Below, in pieces: positions 1-13,319 of a DNA stretch of 64,000 bases. Source of the stretch: Acanthaster planci (lineage: Eukaryota; Echinodermata; Asteroidea; Valvatida; Acanthasteridae); contig NW_019091363.1 of NCBI RefSeq assembly GCF_001949145.1, positions 2,955,311-3,019,310 on the forward strand. Direction: 5' to 3'. The notes under the pieces are model-generated. The model was not told the DNA's origin. It saw nothing but the letters and a program-made list of their open reading frames with translations, and ran no database searches. How positions within the stretch are numbered: the first letter of the stretch is position 1; every line of letters begins with the position of its first letter. Position numbers and translations under genes: made by a program.

Positions 1-3000
1 AGACAACATGCACAGTGCCGTGTACCCGATTACGGTATGTCTCTTTACAAGCTCCCAAACTACTGCCTGATTGAAATCAGAAGTCGCTAGACTGTTTCTA
101 CATCAGCTTGTTGACCAACCACAACAATACCGTATTGTTTTTGTTTTGCATAGCATTTTGCAATTCGGTTGGCCTTGGGCAACTCTCCGGTCCAGTTTTA
201 GAATCAAATCGCTGTTGCCGGATACAATTCGCGCGATACAATTTGCGATGTACAGTTTCTGTCAAAGAATAAAAAGGAGGAAACTGTCGACAAACAGTTG
301 CCTGAAAAAAAGACAAAAAATTGTGAAATTGGGCGAAAATCCCTCCTCTCGATCCTCTGTGTACCATAGTAACCATACCACGGTGACAACGTTCGCAAGA
401 CCTTGGCCGTGTCCGAATCACTTGGCTACGGCAAGCAACTACACACCGGTCTTCGCTGGCGGCCCCTGCAAGTTCCCACAGAGTCAAAGCTGGGTGATAT
501 TCGGACACGGCCCAACGTACTGTCGCGCGTGCAGCATGCATAAGGTAAACCTCCGCAGCTGAGCTGACCAGCTGAATATACGCAGCAGATGCACTGGACA
601 AAACCTCGAACACAGCGTAGATTTGTAGAGCTATGCCTTCACTCACATAAATGATACGCGGAGACAAAACTGCTGAGCCTCTGGAAGCATGTGGCGGACG
701 ATCACAGGCTTTATGACTTCTGCCGATCGTGTGTTCGCTGCAGGTGTTAAAAGCTGTGCACAGTTCAGGGAGTTTGGAGGTTGGTTTACTGGGTTGTGTT
801 ACTTTTCTGGCATCCAAGCACTGATAACTTTTCACTACAAACTGCATGCTTCAAACAAACCCATTCACGATCGGGCAGCCTCACTCATGATTTAAATAGT
901 GGTGCACTACTAAGGGTGGGAATACTTTAGGTACACTTTGACCAAATGTTGACATTCTTTATTGAAGTACAGTACACGTACTTCGGTGCTTTTCTGTATC
1001 ACGGACCAATTTACCCACGGAGCGCAACCGCGAGCTCCAGTGCAAACACATGTGTGACCTTGGTTCCACGCGTGTTACGGATTGTTATTACCCCGGTCGC
1101 AGACGCTCTCGACTATGGAAAAATTCTCGACCACATGACACGCGTTGCAGCATGTACAGTGCAGCCGTGGTTATGCCGAGACGACGCGCCGACGCGGTGG
1201 TTAAATCTATTCGTTTGACGAATAAATCGTCTTCATTTATCGATTTCAAGGAGAAACGAAGTTTTAATGAGGCAAAAATTCCCAAATTTTGTGGTACACT
1301 TTTCTCATAATGTATAGGATGAAATATCTTGAGCAGCATATTTTTTTTAGAAAGGGTGTACCCTGACTTAAACTATTACAAGAAAATTACAAAGTGGCAG
1401 ACAGGAATATATGTTTTATTATTAGAGAAAATCCAATTTAATTTCTGCTTTGATATTGTGCCGGCCGTAACACGCATTGAACCAGCTCTGAGCTTAAGTT
1501 GCACATCCTTGGGTAAATGGTCCGTGTCTGTATATACATGTACATGTATGTTGCATGGGCTGAGGAGGTGGCCGCGTAAGTCACACTAATTAATCATGTA
1601 ATCAATCGGACCGTTAATCTGTGGTTTTTAGCACCTCCGCGGGTGGAGAGCTGGACAGGCCAAACCGTTACGAATTACATGTATAAACATCGTCAAACTA
1701 CATTTTTGCCTACATGCAGGCTCATTTTTCACAGTGAAAATGGGCTTACTTTGCCACGTAAGAAATTTTCACGGTGGATAAGTGTCAAGTATAATTATTT
1801 TCACCGTGTTGAGATGTATAGAGACCTAAAGGGGAATGTGACAGCAAGGGAATGAACGAAGGATTGTAATGATTCGAGGCCGCAGGCGGAACTGCTTGTA
1901 CTCATGCTTAATTGAATAGAGTAGGCCAATCGTGATGCTTACGTGGTCATTTACTGAGTTGTTGGATAATTAAATAAGATTAATCGTCTTGGAGAAACAT
2001 AAACAATTTGAAAGCAAAAACTGCCTCAAGGCCTGTTCATACTGTACTGGCAGGCGAATGCAAAATCAATGCAAATTTGACGTCACAAAATATCGGCGGC
2101 AAAATTCACTCGAGTTGAAATGGTTCCATTTTGACGACTTCACAAAGTGAATAATCAGACGTCAAAATTTCGAAATATTTTGCAACTTTTTCCTTCCAAA
2201 AATGGAATATCATAAAAGAAAAAAAAACTACTTTAACTTTAGAGAAAAATCACACACATCAGAACAGGTTTAAATGTAGCGGCCGTCGCAATAATAATTT
2301 CTTCCTTCTGAAAAAAACACGACGTACAATAGAAATTTTGAGTAGGCCTAATTACACGTGGGAAATGTAAACTCCGTTTGGGAAAAACTCAAAGAAGAAT
2401 ATGAACATGCAAGGTTTCAGTTTGACAGCCTATAACCACGTGAATGTTTGCAAAAGTGCAGATCACACAGAGGGTAACGGCATCGTATGACTTCGTCCCT
2501 TAGACTAAATTATGCCAGCAGGAACAAAATCATGTGAACCAGGAATGACTAGGTCTAACACACCAACTGCTGTTCACCAAGTCCATGGATATTATTTTCC
2601 CAAAATTTGTTTATTTGGCAAAGACATTAAAAAAAAAGCGACACATAATTATGACTGGCCCCTTTACCCACTTCCCAACAAAGACGTACATGCTTCATGT
2701 TTAACATTTTTACCTGGACAAAATTGTGCGTTTGACTCTGGAAAGCTAATCATTTTGATATTAGGCGTAGAAACGGCACGTATATGATCGTACGACGCAT
2801 CAACATGTAACATTAGAGAGAAAAATCAGCAAGCTGTTATTCATTTGACTTTATACTTTAAAAACACATGTGACCAAGATTTGTACAGAAGAATTCATTG
2901 AAACAGTTTCTTTATGATTTTTTAAAAGATGAAACTGATCGATACATTCGTCAGTTATAGGGTCCAACTTGTAAATTTAATTTTGAACATCTTTTGTGGA

Positions 3001-6000
3001 ATTTTTCACATCTAAATCAAATATAAGAAAGCTATCTGCGATCTGCTGTTGGGTTCTCTAAAAAAAGAAGTCCACGTTTTAAAATCTCCGCTTTTTAAAA
3101 ACCTGAAAAACTGTTTCCTGACACACGTTTCCTGACAAATGAAGACACTGTTGCCGCGATGGTGCAGGAAGACAATGCGAATCCAAGATTTTAACAATCC
3201 GTTACTTTCAGTGGGGCCCTCTGGCAACTACAATTACATTTCTCTTTGCTTTAATGATACAAACAGTCATGCGAATTTTAGAATGAGAGAGAAGACCTAC
3301 AACAACAAATCTTGCGTTTAATAACGATCCGGCTCCAAATTTCAACAGCATCCTAGAGATTTAATCATTATGCATAGCATATATTGAACGCACTTCTAGT
3401 TTCTAAAGACAAAGACTATTGACTAATGCAAGGACATTCTTTGTCTTAAAAAAACACAACTCTAAACATAAGCAAGAACGGCGCCCATTCACATTTTTGT
3501 TACCAGCAAGCACTGGAAGATGGACTTCATATCAAATTGTTTCATTCATTAATACATCCCAATGTTGAAGAAATTCAAAGGCTAAAACATTGCAACTACT
3601 TGGGACATCGTTCCACCTCAGTTGAACTGTGGGTGATTCTGCCTGTGAACGAGGACGGGGTACGCGCATCACGAACATACATGTAAGGTGTCATCAGTTT
3701 GAGAAAGGAATGCAAAGATTGGCCAAGTTATCAGCGACATTATCTGAGTACCACAATCGAATACATAACCCTGTCAGGGCTAAAACGGTCCGGTATTAGG
3801 CATCACGTGAAAAAGACATCCCTGTGCATGGAACAATGGCTTATAGTTATGATTATTTTTAGAGACTAAAAGCAAAGACATGTTATGGCCAGTCAACATT
3901 GCGTGCTCGGGTTTTCTCCCCGAAGCACGCAACACTGACACGTGGACAGCGTGGGGTCACATGTGTACGGAGCCCGGGAGGGGACACGGTGGATTTTTTT
4001 AATCTCTCGTGAGAATATAGGCTGCAGAATTCTTTTTACGCCTACACGGATGTAAGCAGTCTGCATTATCGCATGTCGGTGTCGTTTCCCAACACGCAAT
4101 ACTGATTTGTAGACATACAATACAGGAGTACATCACCAGCAGGCCATTCGCTACGGACTCCAACTGTTTTGTGAGAACAAAATGAACAAAGAAATTGCGC
4201 CCGTTCCGTGTCAAGTTCGTAAAGTGTATATAATGTTTGCTAAATGCTAAGGTATTTAGAAGATCTGGAAAAAGGTTACAGTTTTCCTCTTTGCTGCTTC
4301 AAAGATGTCGTAGTGGCAGGGGATTTGCAAGAATTTACTTATGGTATCTCTGGGAAAGGAAAGTTACAGTATATGTGCTGCAGTACACTGCAAACATGGC
4401 TTTTCTGCAATTAAACCAAATCAACAATGCTGCAAATTGGAGTCTTGGCCAATCTATTGGAAATACAAAACCTTGCAGAAAAAGTATGGCACCGATTAAT
4501 TGCCACCACGATCAAAACATAATGAATTGTAGTAAATAATCAAAATATCAAGCCATCTTCAAACATGTAGGTATACGGCCTAAGGTCGCGTCCAAAACCA
4601 AATTGTCAGGGGTTTGGGCAAACAAGTTTTTTTTTGGGGGGGTTTGAAATGTTTTTATATATTATTTTATGGTCTTTCTGAGGGAGTGAGACTACATTTG
4701 GGGGCTTTCAGCAGGCATTTTGAAGGGAAATGATTAAGACTAAAAAATTCGTCTCCCTCTTGTCAGTTTTCCCCCCAAACGTTTTGGTTTCTGTTCTTTT
4801 GGTGGGTGGGGAGGGGACGGCCTCCCCTCCCCCATCCACCCTTGTAAGCCCACACAAGGAATAGACCTTGAATAAAACTTCCAAAAAAATAAAAAGATTT
4901 GAAAATCCTTAGGCCTTATGTGCACGCAGGTCCTTTTGCCCATTATTAAACATCAATAAGTAGAATCGGCAATAAAGCCCGGCTACACAGCTAAGTAGTA
5001 AGTACTGCAGCTAAAGACACACAAACAAAAATGCAGTTGCTGCAACCATTTTATGCATATATACACACAATGTAAACGAAGGCCGAAAAGGCCGTCACAA
5101 AATGGAAGAAAAAATAAAAACGTTCAAGACGACTCACCGGTCATCTACAGCCAACACCGACGAACGGATGGCAGCGTGCTGTCTCGAGAAGAACTATAAT
5201 GATATCTTCATTGTGCACCATACAAGTCTCATGTATTGGGCTTGACACAGCTACCGCGGTAAATTTCGAGGAACAGTAGAGACACGCTAACAACAGACGG
5301 AGCCTTGAATCTGGAAGACCGTTTCTCACCCCGGCCCACCCAGCGCATGTATAGAACGAAATGATGTGCTCACGTTGATCTTGCACATACACATGTACAT
5401 GACATAAGGTCATTGTCATTGCTATGCCACGAGTTGGCCGCATGATCAGGGGTCATTTCTCATTCGGGGATTCCCCGCAGCACGCAAGCTTTTTCAAATT
5501 TCCCATCATGCCCTAAGAAATTAAATGTGTATTGGTCCGTCAGTTCTGTGCATTGTGTTTGTTTTTTAGTTCCTAGGTTTTCATTTAGAAAATTTTTTTT
5601 TCAATAACTCTTTCATAGCATGTGCACTTCATGAATGAGCAATTCTTTTGTGATTTCCGCACTGTGCGTACATGCCTCACAGTCCTTTCATTTCACGGGC
5701 ACTGAACTGTTCGTGCCATGTGATTTACATTTTCCCTTCCCACACTTCTTATATAGCCTAGTACTTTGTTCTATTCACTGCTGTAGCATCCTGTGCTTGT
5801 GTTGTCCGCAATGTGGTGAAATCTGAACTACGCTGGAGTATTGTAACATAACTGAATAATGATAGAATGTGGGGCAGGAAGGAAATGGAGCTCGGCTTTT
5901 TTTTCACATTTTAGCTGAAACCCGGCAGAACTTAATAAGGCAAACAAATGCAGAGGGCAAGACAGAAAAATTTAATCATCAGAACAGATGCAAACTCTTG

Positions 6001-7360
6001 ACTACAAACTGATGGAATATAACACTACATCTGGTCCAAGGAAATCATAGATGCAGAACTGGGAGCGAAAAGAAAAACTTGATTCCTTTGTTACAACATT
6101 TCCAAACCAGCTTTTTTATGTCCTCGTGGTTTAAGTTTGTAGTACAAACAGGAAATGAAACCAGATGGCAAACACATCTCAATTTTTTTCCATTTTGTTC
6201 TCTCATTGGTGCTCATTTAATTCTACATCCGTTTAGCAATAATCATATCTGCTAAAGCCAGCCTCTCCAACTCAAAAGGATGACCGGATGACATCTCCAA
6301 GGTACATGGGCGTAATTCCCGCGGGATGGAGGTATAAATTCCCCCTTTTTTGAGATGGGGGATGGGCTATTGAATCACCTCCTGCCCCATTTTGTGGAAT
6401 GCAAAAAAATAAATGTGAAGACTTTTTTGGACTTCCCAGAGACTAAAACTATCACTCAAAGAGGGAAAACAATAAAAAAGCAATCAATATTCCATTCTGT
6501 TTTAAAGATGCTGCATGAATGTAACACACAATACAGATGGACATCTATATCATGAAACTCTGTATCATATAATACTGTCAGCCCCCGGCTTTCCTCATAT
6601 TTCCATGGTCGGGCAAGTCACCCCCAGATCCCACTCCCATCCTCACCCCCAATTTCTGGCACATATTCACGCCATTGTCACTGTGAATTTTGGAGAATAA
6701 TTCACATTGCACTTCTGCTAGAAACAAGTTTTAATGGGCTATTGACTGCTGATTATAAACCATCTCTAAATTCCAAACTATGAATCCTTTTTCAGTTATT
6801 TTCGAAGCACTGAGTCAATTTCAAATCAGCCGTTTAAAAGGGAATAATTGTCTTTGTAATTACATAGGATGAACAGTCTCAAGCACTCCGTCCGCCAAAG
6901 GTGACAAATTTAAACAAGGTCCTATATCAGAAATCCTTTTTGCGATTTCCGGAGCAAATGAGAATCGGTCCAATTACCGATTATGACAACATGGCTTACA
7001 CCTGCCGTGTAAAGATTCAGACTTGCTCTACAATCAATTTCACGGGGATACGCAGAGTTCAGAATTTATAACCAGGTTATTAGTGTTGAACGGATGATGA
7101 TAAGAAGCAAATCCACTGGAAATGGAGGCTACCGCAGGAATAATTGAGAAATAGGGGGTAATAACCGAAACCAATTGAAAAAGTGAGTCTCTTCTACACC
7201 TTTTGGCAATATTTTACGATGATACGGGCAGTAACTGGCTTATAACAAATGGTAATCTTTATATCCATCCAATGAGTATATTTTAGTTCCACGTTTTCAG
7301 AAATTCGTGCTTTACTGACTACAGAATGTAATTAAAAAAAAACACGCACCACCCAGGAAG
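1..7360. other. Non-coding stretch without a supportable gene
   Basis: No reading frame here has a recognisable domain or a consistent exon structure; the longest open frames are of random composition. It holds one TIR element (405-512), poly-A and poly-G runs near 4625-4640, and scattered TACATGTA words. A 20-base stretch around 5457-5480 recurs inverted at 10157-10180. I see no RNA gene. Confidence 0.6.
405..512. repeat. Short TIR element, GGCCGTGTCCGAAT family (copy 1)
   Basis: A 108-bp unit is bounded by perfect 14-bp inverted ends, GGCCGTGTCCGAAT at 405 and its complement ending at 512. It has no coding capacity, so it looks like a MITE. Two diverged relatives sit at 15433-15551 and 60900-61010. 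A clear target-site duplication is not visible. Confidence 0.6.
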
Positions 7361-7361
7361 G

Positions 7362-7368
7362 TATATAA
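7362..7368 (+). promoter_or_regulatory. TATA box of the tectonin-type lectin gene
   Basis: TATATAA is followed about 120 bp later by a good splice donor (GTGAGT at 7487). That donor can pair with the acceptor just ahead of the lectin start codon. The arrangement TATA, short leader, donor, acceptor, ATG is coherent and points to a transcription start near 7393. Confidence 0.5.
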
Positions 7369-7392
7369 CAAGCGCTACTTTTCTCTAGGCTT

Positions 7393-7486
7393 CACACTTG
7401 TGCAGCTCCATTTCGTAGCGGTCCAGCACTGAAACGACGAATCCTCAAGTGACCTTTTTGATTTGAAGAAACTGGGCCGTGTATAT
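7393..7486 (+). other. Predicted non-coding leader exon of the lectin gene
   Basis: The start is estimated 25-30 bp after the TATA box. The end is set by GTGAGT at 7487. It would join to 8196, after a pyrimidine-rich tract ending in CAG. No transcript evidence is available. Confidence 0.4.
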
Positions 7487-7563
7487 GTGAGTACCAGATC
7501 AGCTCTTAATAATGAGGGGAATAGAAGCTTTTAATGTTAAAGACTGGGATTGAAATACCACAA

Positions 7564-7603
7564 GGGGCGTAGCGACGGGGCTATGGGGATGCGCCCCCCA
7601 TAG
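7564..7603. repeat. Fragment of a GGCGTAGC-type interspersed repeat
   Basis: The words GGGGCGTAGC and a G-rich then C-rich hairpin (CTATGGGG at 7581, its complement ending at 7603) match the ends of the TIR element at 62943-63164 and similar fragments near 10490 and 59315. Confidence 0.35.
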
Positions 7604-8205
7604 TTAATTTCGTTAGGAAAACGGAGCCTCAGTGTCAACTTTATCAACATTTAATTAAATTTTTATGTGATATGTTTATTGTTCTGTTCTCGCTTTTGAT
7701 ATTTTGATGAAATTAATATGCTAACTGTTAAAGTGCTACGTATTAATACAAATCTGTAATCGGCAGCAGGAGCATTGCATCATACACTATATAAATTATG
7801 ACGTGTCTCCACATCACTATCCGTTACTTTTATCCGTCCATTATGGCCTGTTTACAGGTGAAAAACACCACTCTCAGTTTTAACGAAGAACGCACTTTGA
7901 ATAATCTGCTATGGCCTTTGTATGGTAAGTTTGTGATTTCGTATGCTTTGTTTATTAGCTGCGTCATTTTACTTGAAGACTGAAATGTTAAAATTTAAAC
8001 ACCTTCAGTGTTACAATGAAACAAATATATCGTTGGGCACGGCAACATTGACAATGATACTAAGGGCACGAATAATGAGTACTTTTCTCTCCTGTTGCTG
8101 ATTTCTTAGCAGCATAATTATTGGAAACCAACGTCCTTTCTCAAGCTGACTTTTATAAGGAGCGAAAACCACTTTCGTTTTTTTTTCATCTTCAGTTGGA
8201 AGCGC

Positions 8206-9147
8206 ATGTTAATTTTGTTGGTGGCGATAGGGATACTGATGGCGCACTGCCAAAGACTTGAGGACAGTCTGGCCGAGGAGGAAACTCAACAGATCGAGAG
8301 GAACTCAAGGGAAATCGATGACGATGCATCAGCTGATGGCCTGGCTGTGTCTGATTACTGGACCAAAATTGGCGGATCCATGATCCGTCCTTCGGTTGGT
8401 CGTTGTGGAGTCTGGGGAGTTAACATTTTTTTTTCTGTGTATTATCGCCGTAACACCTACGATAACCCGAAAAGTTTGGGTGACGGGTGGCTTGGGGTTT
8501 TAAATGACAAACCGATTAAAATCAGGCAAGTAAGTGTAGGCTACAATACAGTTTGGGCGCTTGACCAATATTATAAACCGTATTATCGAGAAGGCATAAC
8601 TGCCTCTGAACCTACGGGGACTAAATGGGTGAAACTGTCCGACAAAACGCGGGTGAAGTACATCAGCGTAACTCAGAAGGGTCATGTTTGGGGTCTATCA
8701 GAGAGAGACGAACCCATTTTTCGTAAAGGGGCGAGTAACACCAACATCGCCGGAAGTGAGTGGCAAAAAGTTCCCGGATCGAGAATGCAAAGCATAAAGG
8801 CAGGTGAAGCAGGTGTGTGGGGTATCAACTGGGGGTTGCCAGAGAATAACCAACTTTGGTACAGGAAGGGTACCTACGGCGACCCAGACACCAATACAAT
8901 TGGGTCTGAGTGGTTGGCTGTTGGAGGGGTATTTTCATACATCAGCGTAGGGGATCAAAGGGTGTATGGAACAAATTATACCAGCGAAATTTTCTACCGT
9001 AGTGGGATATCGGCTACAGTGCCAACTGGTGACAAGTGGGTAGAAACAGATACTGGTGTCAGAGGGTTAAGTGAGCTGGCGTACCTGAAAGACACTCTGT
9101 GGGCTATTGACTACAACAGAGCGATACTCGCCAAGATTGTAACCTAG
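8206..9147 (+). CDS. Secreted tectonin-repeat lectin (fish-egg-lectin/tachylectin-1-like)
   Basis: This encodes 313 residues in one coding exon. Residues 1-15 form a hydrophobic signal peptide, followed by an acidic linker (about 16-47). From about residue 49 there are six tectonin repeats of 35-50 residues, each starting with W and carrying the pattern hydrophobic-S-V-G...VWG/VWA...Y-R-x-G. Six such repeats are expected to form a six-bladed beta-propeller, as in fish egg lectins and horseshoe-crab tachylectin-1, which bind sugars on microbial surfaces. An extracellular pattern-recognition or egg-associated role is inferred from the family. The start is the first ATG after a strong 3' splice site (polypyrimidine tract then CAG at 8193-8195), so the 5' UTR is probably spliced. 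A weak AATACA polyadenylation-like word lies 20 bp after the stop. No close paralogue is present in the window. Confidence 0.88.
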   Translation: MLILLVAIGILMAHCQRLEDSLAEEETQQIERNSREIDDDASADGLAVSDYWTKIGGSMIRPSVGRCGVWGVNIFFSVYYRRNTYDNPKSLGDGWLGVLNDKPIKIRQVSVGYNTVWALDQYYKPYYREGITASEPTGTKWVKLSDKTRVKYISVTQKGHVWGLSERDEPIFRKGASNTNIAGSEWQKVPGSRMQSIKAGEAGVWGINWGLPENNQLWYRKGTYGDPDTNTIGSEWLAVGGVFSYISVGDQRVYGTNYTSEIFYRSGISATVPTGDKWVETDTGVRGLSELAYLKDTLWAIDYNRAILAKIVT

Positions 9148-11405
9148 TTCTTCAACTGGGCACTTTAAATACAATATGAACACTAAACCATGGTCTCATG
9201 TGCGGCCCTATTTAAATTTGAGAGAATTCTTTCACATGAGCAGTGATTGGGTGGCGGGTGTTTTTGAGAATTCGATAAGATCAAGTGCGATATCATGCGT
9301 GCATCATGTGTGATATCATGAGCGTATCTTGCAATAAGCTCATGGAGGAATTATTCCATGATACACTGTACATTTTCACAGATCCACTTTAAAAAAATTT
9401 CATCTGCTTCACAGTTAAGACTATGCTTCCAACTCAGATTGAAAACGTCTTGAATCATGTTCCGATTTTTTTTAGTCCATTGCATTAATTAATTAATGTA
9501 AATGGTTAGAGAAATTCACATTAAGGTTTTAATCAATGCTAATTTTAATTTATGTCTTGTGATTCATATCATGTTGTGGCTAATTAAAGTCTTATTATGC
9601 ATCCATAAATGTGAATTGGTATCATTCATAGAAAGATTAATTACATTGGCTGATAAGTATGAGTATTATTCTTCAAACTTTGAATTATAAGTTTTTTGTA
9701 TAAGGTTTAATTATGGAAACTCTCTTATAATACAGTTTTGAACCTGGTAATATTCATGAAAACCATGTCCAAACACCGCTTATTTTTCAAATTTAAACAA
9801 TGGGAGAACTTGTTGGTTTTGTTCATTTCCCGAACGTGTCCCGTTCAGGCATAGATCGATCTCCACTACTGTATGAGTTTCATTGTTTGAGAAATCTTCT
9901 GAATGAAGTATATAATATAAAATTTGTGCTTGCCTTAAACCGAAAACATTGTTCCTACGATGAGGGTGTTATTCCGGACTAAATATTTTATTTATCCATA
10001 GTTTCTGAGATATGAAAACACTGAAATATTTATCATCTGAGCACAGCAGAGTAAAATAACATGCACATCAAAACTCACAACGCAAATTTATACAGAACCA
10101 AGCGCGAATAAACTACAAGGGTAAGGGAACCAGTCTACTCAGTGGCACACAGTTGTGGGGAATCCCCGAATGAGAAACATGTTTTCAAGTCTTGACTGGC
10201 TCCCGGTCCCTACAGTATCAGTCGGACTACGTAGAGGGATTGTAGTGAGAAATGAATTTCGTAGTTATTCCCCAGGGTTTATGTTAATTTTGAAATAGCA
10301 TTTGCTCTCACCGTGCAATGCATAATCAGTAGGCCCTATGTCAACGTATTAAACATTTTGCTTTTTCTTCTTTATAATTGGGGCACATATTCATTAATTA
10401 AACGTTGCTGGATATGTGGTAAAGGAGCAAGATAATTATTTGTGATGTTAATTTGACATGAGTCATGATCGAGAAAATGCGAAAACACACCCCTGGCCCC
10501 CATTGGCTCCGCCACGCACCACTGATACAGTATGCCAAACTCTGACAAGGGGAACGTACGTATTTGCTAGGGGCGAACTAGCGGTGGATCCAACTATATT
10601 CATTCAGACGGGGATCAGTCAATGTTGAGTCAGCACTTGTTTTACTGACGTCAGGGGTGTTTATTTAATGAGGGCGGAAACCTAGTCTAGGCTCAAGACG
10701 TTAAAACTAGATCGTGGGAAAATGCACTGTACCCTCTCCCGCAGAGAAGATCAGCACGCCAACTGTTTCCGAATTACTTAATGTCTGTGACTTTGAATAA
10801 CACGACATTGTACACTGACCTCGTAATATTTATACTTTAAAATATTTCTAAGTAGGGCTAAGTTTGACATGGCCTCATTTGCGAGAAGAATTATACTCTG
10901 CAAGGGTGCTCTGCAAAAACCTCTATTAATCACTCACGTCTTGGACCAAGACTATTCACACTAGGAATAGATCTATAATTTACTGCAGACATGATTTTTC
11001 GTTTCCGCCACGCCATTTGGGGTAAAAATCGAAGGACTGCTTGACTCAAGACAGCGTTTTGCAAGCCCTTAAGCGAGATTGTCTAATCTTTTACACTCGT
11101 GCCCCTTCGTGAGTTCAGTTGAATTCTGCCATCGTCATTTGATACAGCATTGGTTACAGCTCAGCAATCACCATTGAGATCGGTGAGTCTTCTGCTTTTT
11201 GTTTTGCCTTTTCATTTTAATTAGCAGAAGCAGAATGGTCATCCAATAATATTGCCCTCCATCTGGGCTCGAAAGTAGGTTTTGAATGTTGTCAAACACA
11301 CACTTGGAGACTCACATTTTCTATTGGTGCTTGGGTCTGTCCGTAACCCATGGTCTGGCGAATTGTAGGGTCTGACCAGTTCGCACAAATGTGCGTTTTA
11401 CTATT
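9148..11405. other. Intergenic DNA after the lectin gene
   Basis: AT-rich non-coding sequence. It contains imperfect direct repeats around GATATCATG at 9289-9330, a fragment of the GGCGTAGC repeat family at about 10490-10524 (minus orientation), and an isolated TGACGTCA word at 10646-10653. No gene is supported. Confidence 0.5.
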
Positions 11406-11830
11406 NNNNNNNNNNNNNNNNNNNNNNNNNNNNNNNNNNNNNNNNNNNNNNNNNNNNNNNNNNNNNNNNNNNNNNNNNNNNNNNNNNNNNNNNNNNNNNN
11501 NNNNNNNNNNNNNNNNNNNNNNNNNNNNNNNNNNNNNNNNNNNNNNNNNNNNNNNNNNNNNNNNNNNNNNNNNNNNNNNNNNNNNNNNNNNNNNNNNNNN
11601 NNNNNNNNNNNNNNNNNNNNNNNNNNNNNNNNNNNNNNNNNNNNNNNNNNNNNNNNNNNNNNNNNNNNNNNNNNNNNNNNNNNNNNNNNNNNNNNNNNNN
11701 NNNNNNNNNNNNNNNNNNNNNNNNNNNNNNNNNNNNNNNNNNNNNNNNNNNNNNNNNNNNNNNNNNNNNNNNNNNNNNNNNNNNNNNNNNNNNNNNNNNN
11801 NNNNNNNNNNNNNNNNNNNNNNNNNNNNNN
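11406..11830. other. Assembly gap (425 N)
   Basis: A run of N from 11406 to 11830. Reading frames crossing it are meaningless and were ignored. Confidence 1.
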
Positions 11831-13319
11831 CAGTATGGAAAATTCAGCCGAATGAAAGATGGGAAAAAGATAATGCGAAAATTAAAGAATGATGAACGAA
11901 AACGGAAGACGCTCTGTTGGTGGAGAGCGTGTGGCAAACGATATTTGCAAAGCGAAAACCCACTCGGTTTGAAAATCATTGCTACTGATTTTCCACAACA
12001 AAATAGTACCTCACAAATCGAAGGCACAATGAGGAAGTGTCAAACCATTCCAGGTACCCAAGCTTCCACCAATAAATTCTGATTTGTGTGCGCATGCGCA
12101 TAAATGGCATGTAGAGGCAAAAAGCTTTAGCGGCCCATTGCAAATATACAAGAAGGGCATAAATTTCAACGTCAGTTTCTCTTAGCTACAGCACTTTTTT
12201 CACTTTCATTTTCGGAAAACCCTCTAAAATCGTTATACATATAGCTATTACTTTCCGGTGTGAGAGGAATTTCTGAGAGCAAAATGAAAACTTGAAAAAT
12301 TTTGCTCGTTTGAAGCGCACAAGGGCGGACGAAATCAGAAGAGTTCCTTTCTCTGGGAGTTAGGAAACAAATTGTGAGAAGCGTTGGATCACCATCCACC
12401 ATTCTCGGTCGTCGATGTACGTGACGAAAGAAACCTGAACAAGTCTGAAGCTCTAGCCCGCAATTCACCTTGCGTGCAGCCCGCAATTCAGCTTATTACG
12501 AGTGGTGCATACCCAGGAGTACATATTAACTATAATTGGACAATTGTGTGAGGATCATTCTAATGGACCCTTTCATGTTTCCATAATGTATAATAAATTC
12601 CACTTTGTGAGAGGTTTAGATCCAAAATGTGGAGCGTTAGAGTTTTACTTTATCATAACTTTGTCCTATAGTGTTTTTTAATTCGTGCTATTGTATGGGT
12701 TTCAATGACCGGTTACAGTACTATTATAAGATGGGTGAATAGGTCACACTGTATAAATAGATAATGCAGATGATAACGTACAAGTAAGCACTACAGCATC
12801 GTGCTTTTAATATTGTGACAAAATGCTTCTTCACAGTGCGGTGTTGAAATGGACGATGGACAAAGGTTTCCAGATATTTGAAAAACAATCAAACGGTGCT
12901 TGAAAATATGAAGATTTCGTCGCCTCAACTCTAATCCTTATCGAAAAAACCTCAGAGGAAGTAACTAATTTCATGCGAAGCGTTTTGGTTTTTGCTCATA
13001 GAGCGCTCAAACAAATGTACTTTTGCGTTTAGCTGAAGTGGGTTCTGATTCACCAGCATGAAACTTAAGCTTCTGAAAAGACTTGAAATCAAGTCGGAAA
13101 TTGACTGGGTGTAGTCTACTTTCCTCACGATGCGTACGCGGTGCGGTTTGTCGTTCAGTTTAATTAACAACTCGCGGGGACAGTAAAAAGTGCAACCTCG
13201 CTCCCCAATATGCCTGTCCGACGGTGCCCAGTTACTGACTAGAACAATTTGCAAGCCCTTTTGTGCAAAACATATAGGGCTCGTAAACTCCCATTCCTAG
13301 TACAGACAACTCCGTCGAG
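11831..13319. other. Non-coding stretch between the gap and the Penelope-like element
   Basis: I found no recognisable gene. A minus-strand open frame (13254-12952) has a fairly protein-like composition but no family match that I can defend, and its ends show no clear splice sites. The last part may belong to the 5' region of the following retroelement. Confidence 0.4.

Noticed and set aside
98-847. Minus-strand open frame of 249 codons
   Set aside because: No domain, biased composition, and it includes the TIR element at 405-512; likely chance.
5141-5443. Minus-strand frame ending near a GTGAGT
   Set aside because: A lone donor without an acceptor partner or homology is not enough to call an exon.
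5452-10185. Inverted 20-bp match (GGGGAATCCCCGAATGAGAA) between 5457-5480 and 10157-10180
   Set aside because: The similarity does not extend beyond the core, so no element could be delimited.
11350-12027. Open frames spanning the N run
   Set aside because: They exist only because N is translated as X.
12952-13254. Minus-strand frame with protein-like composition (GERGCTFYCPRELLIKL)
   Set aside because: I could not place it in any family with confidence and found no flanking exons. It could be a fragment of a retroelement or of a beta-sandwich domain; not annotated.
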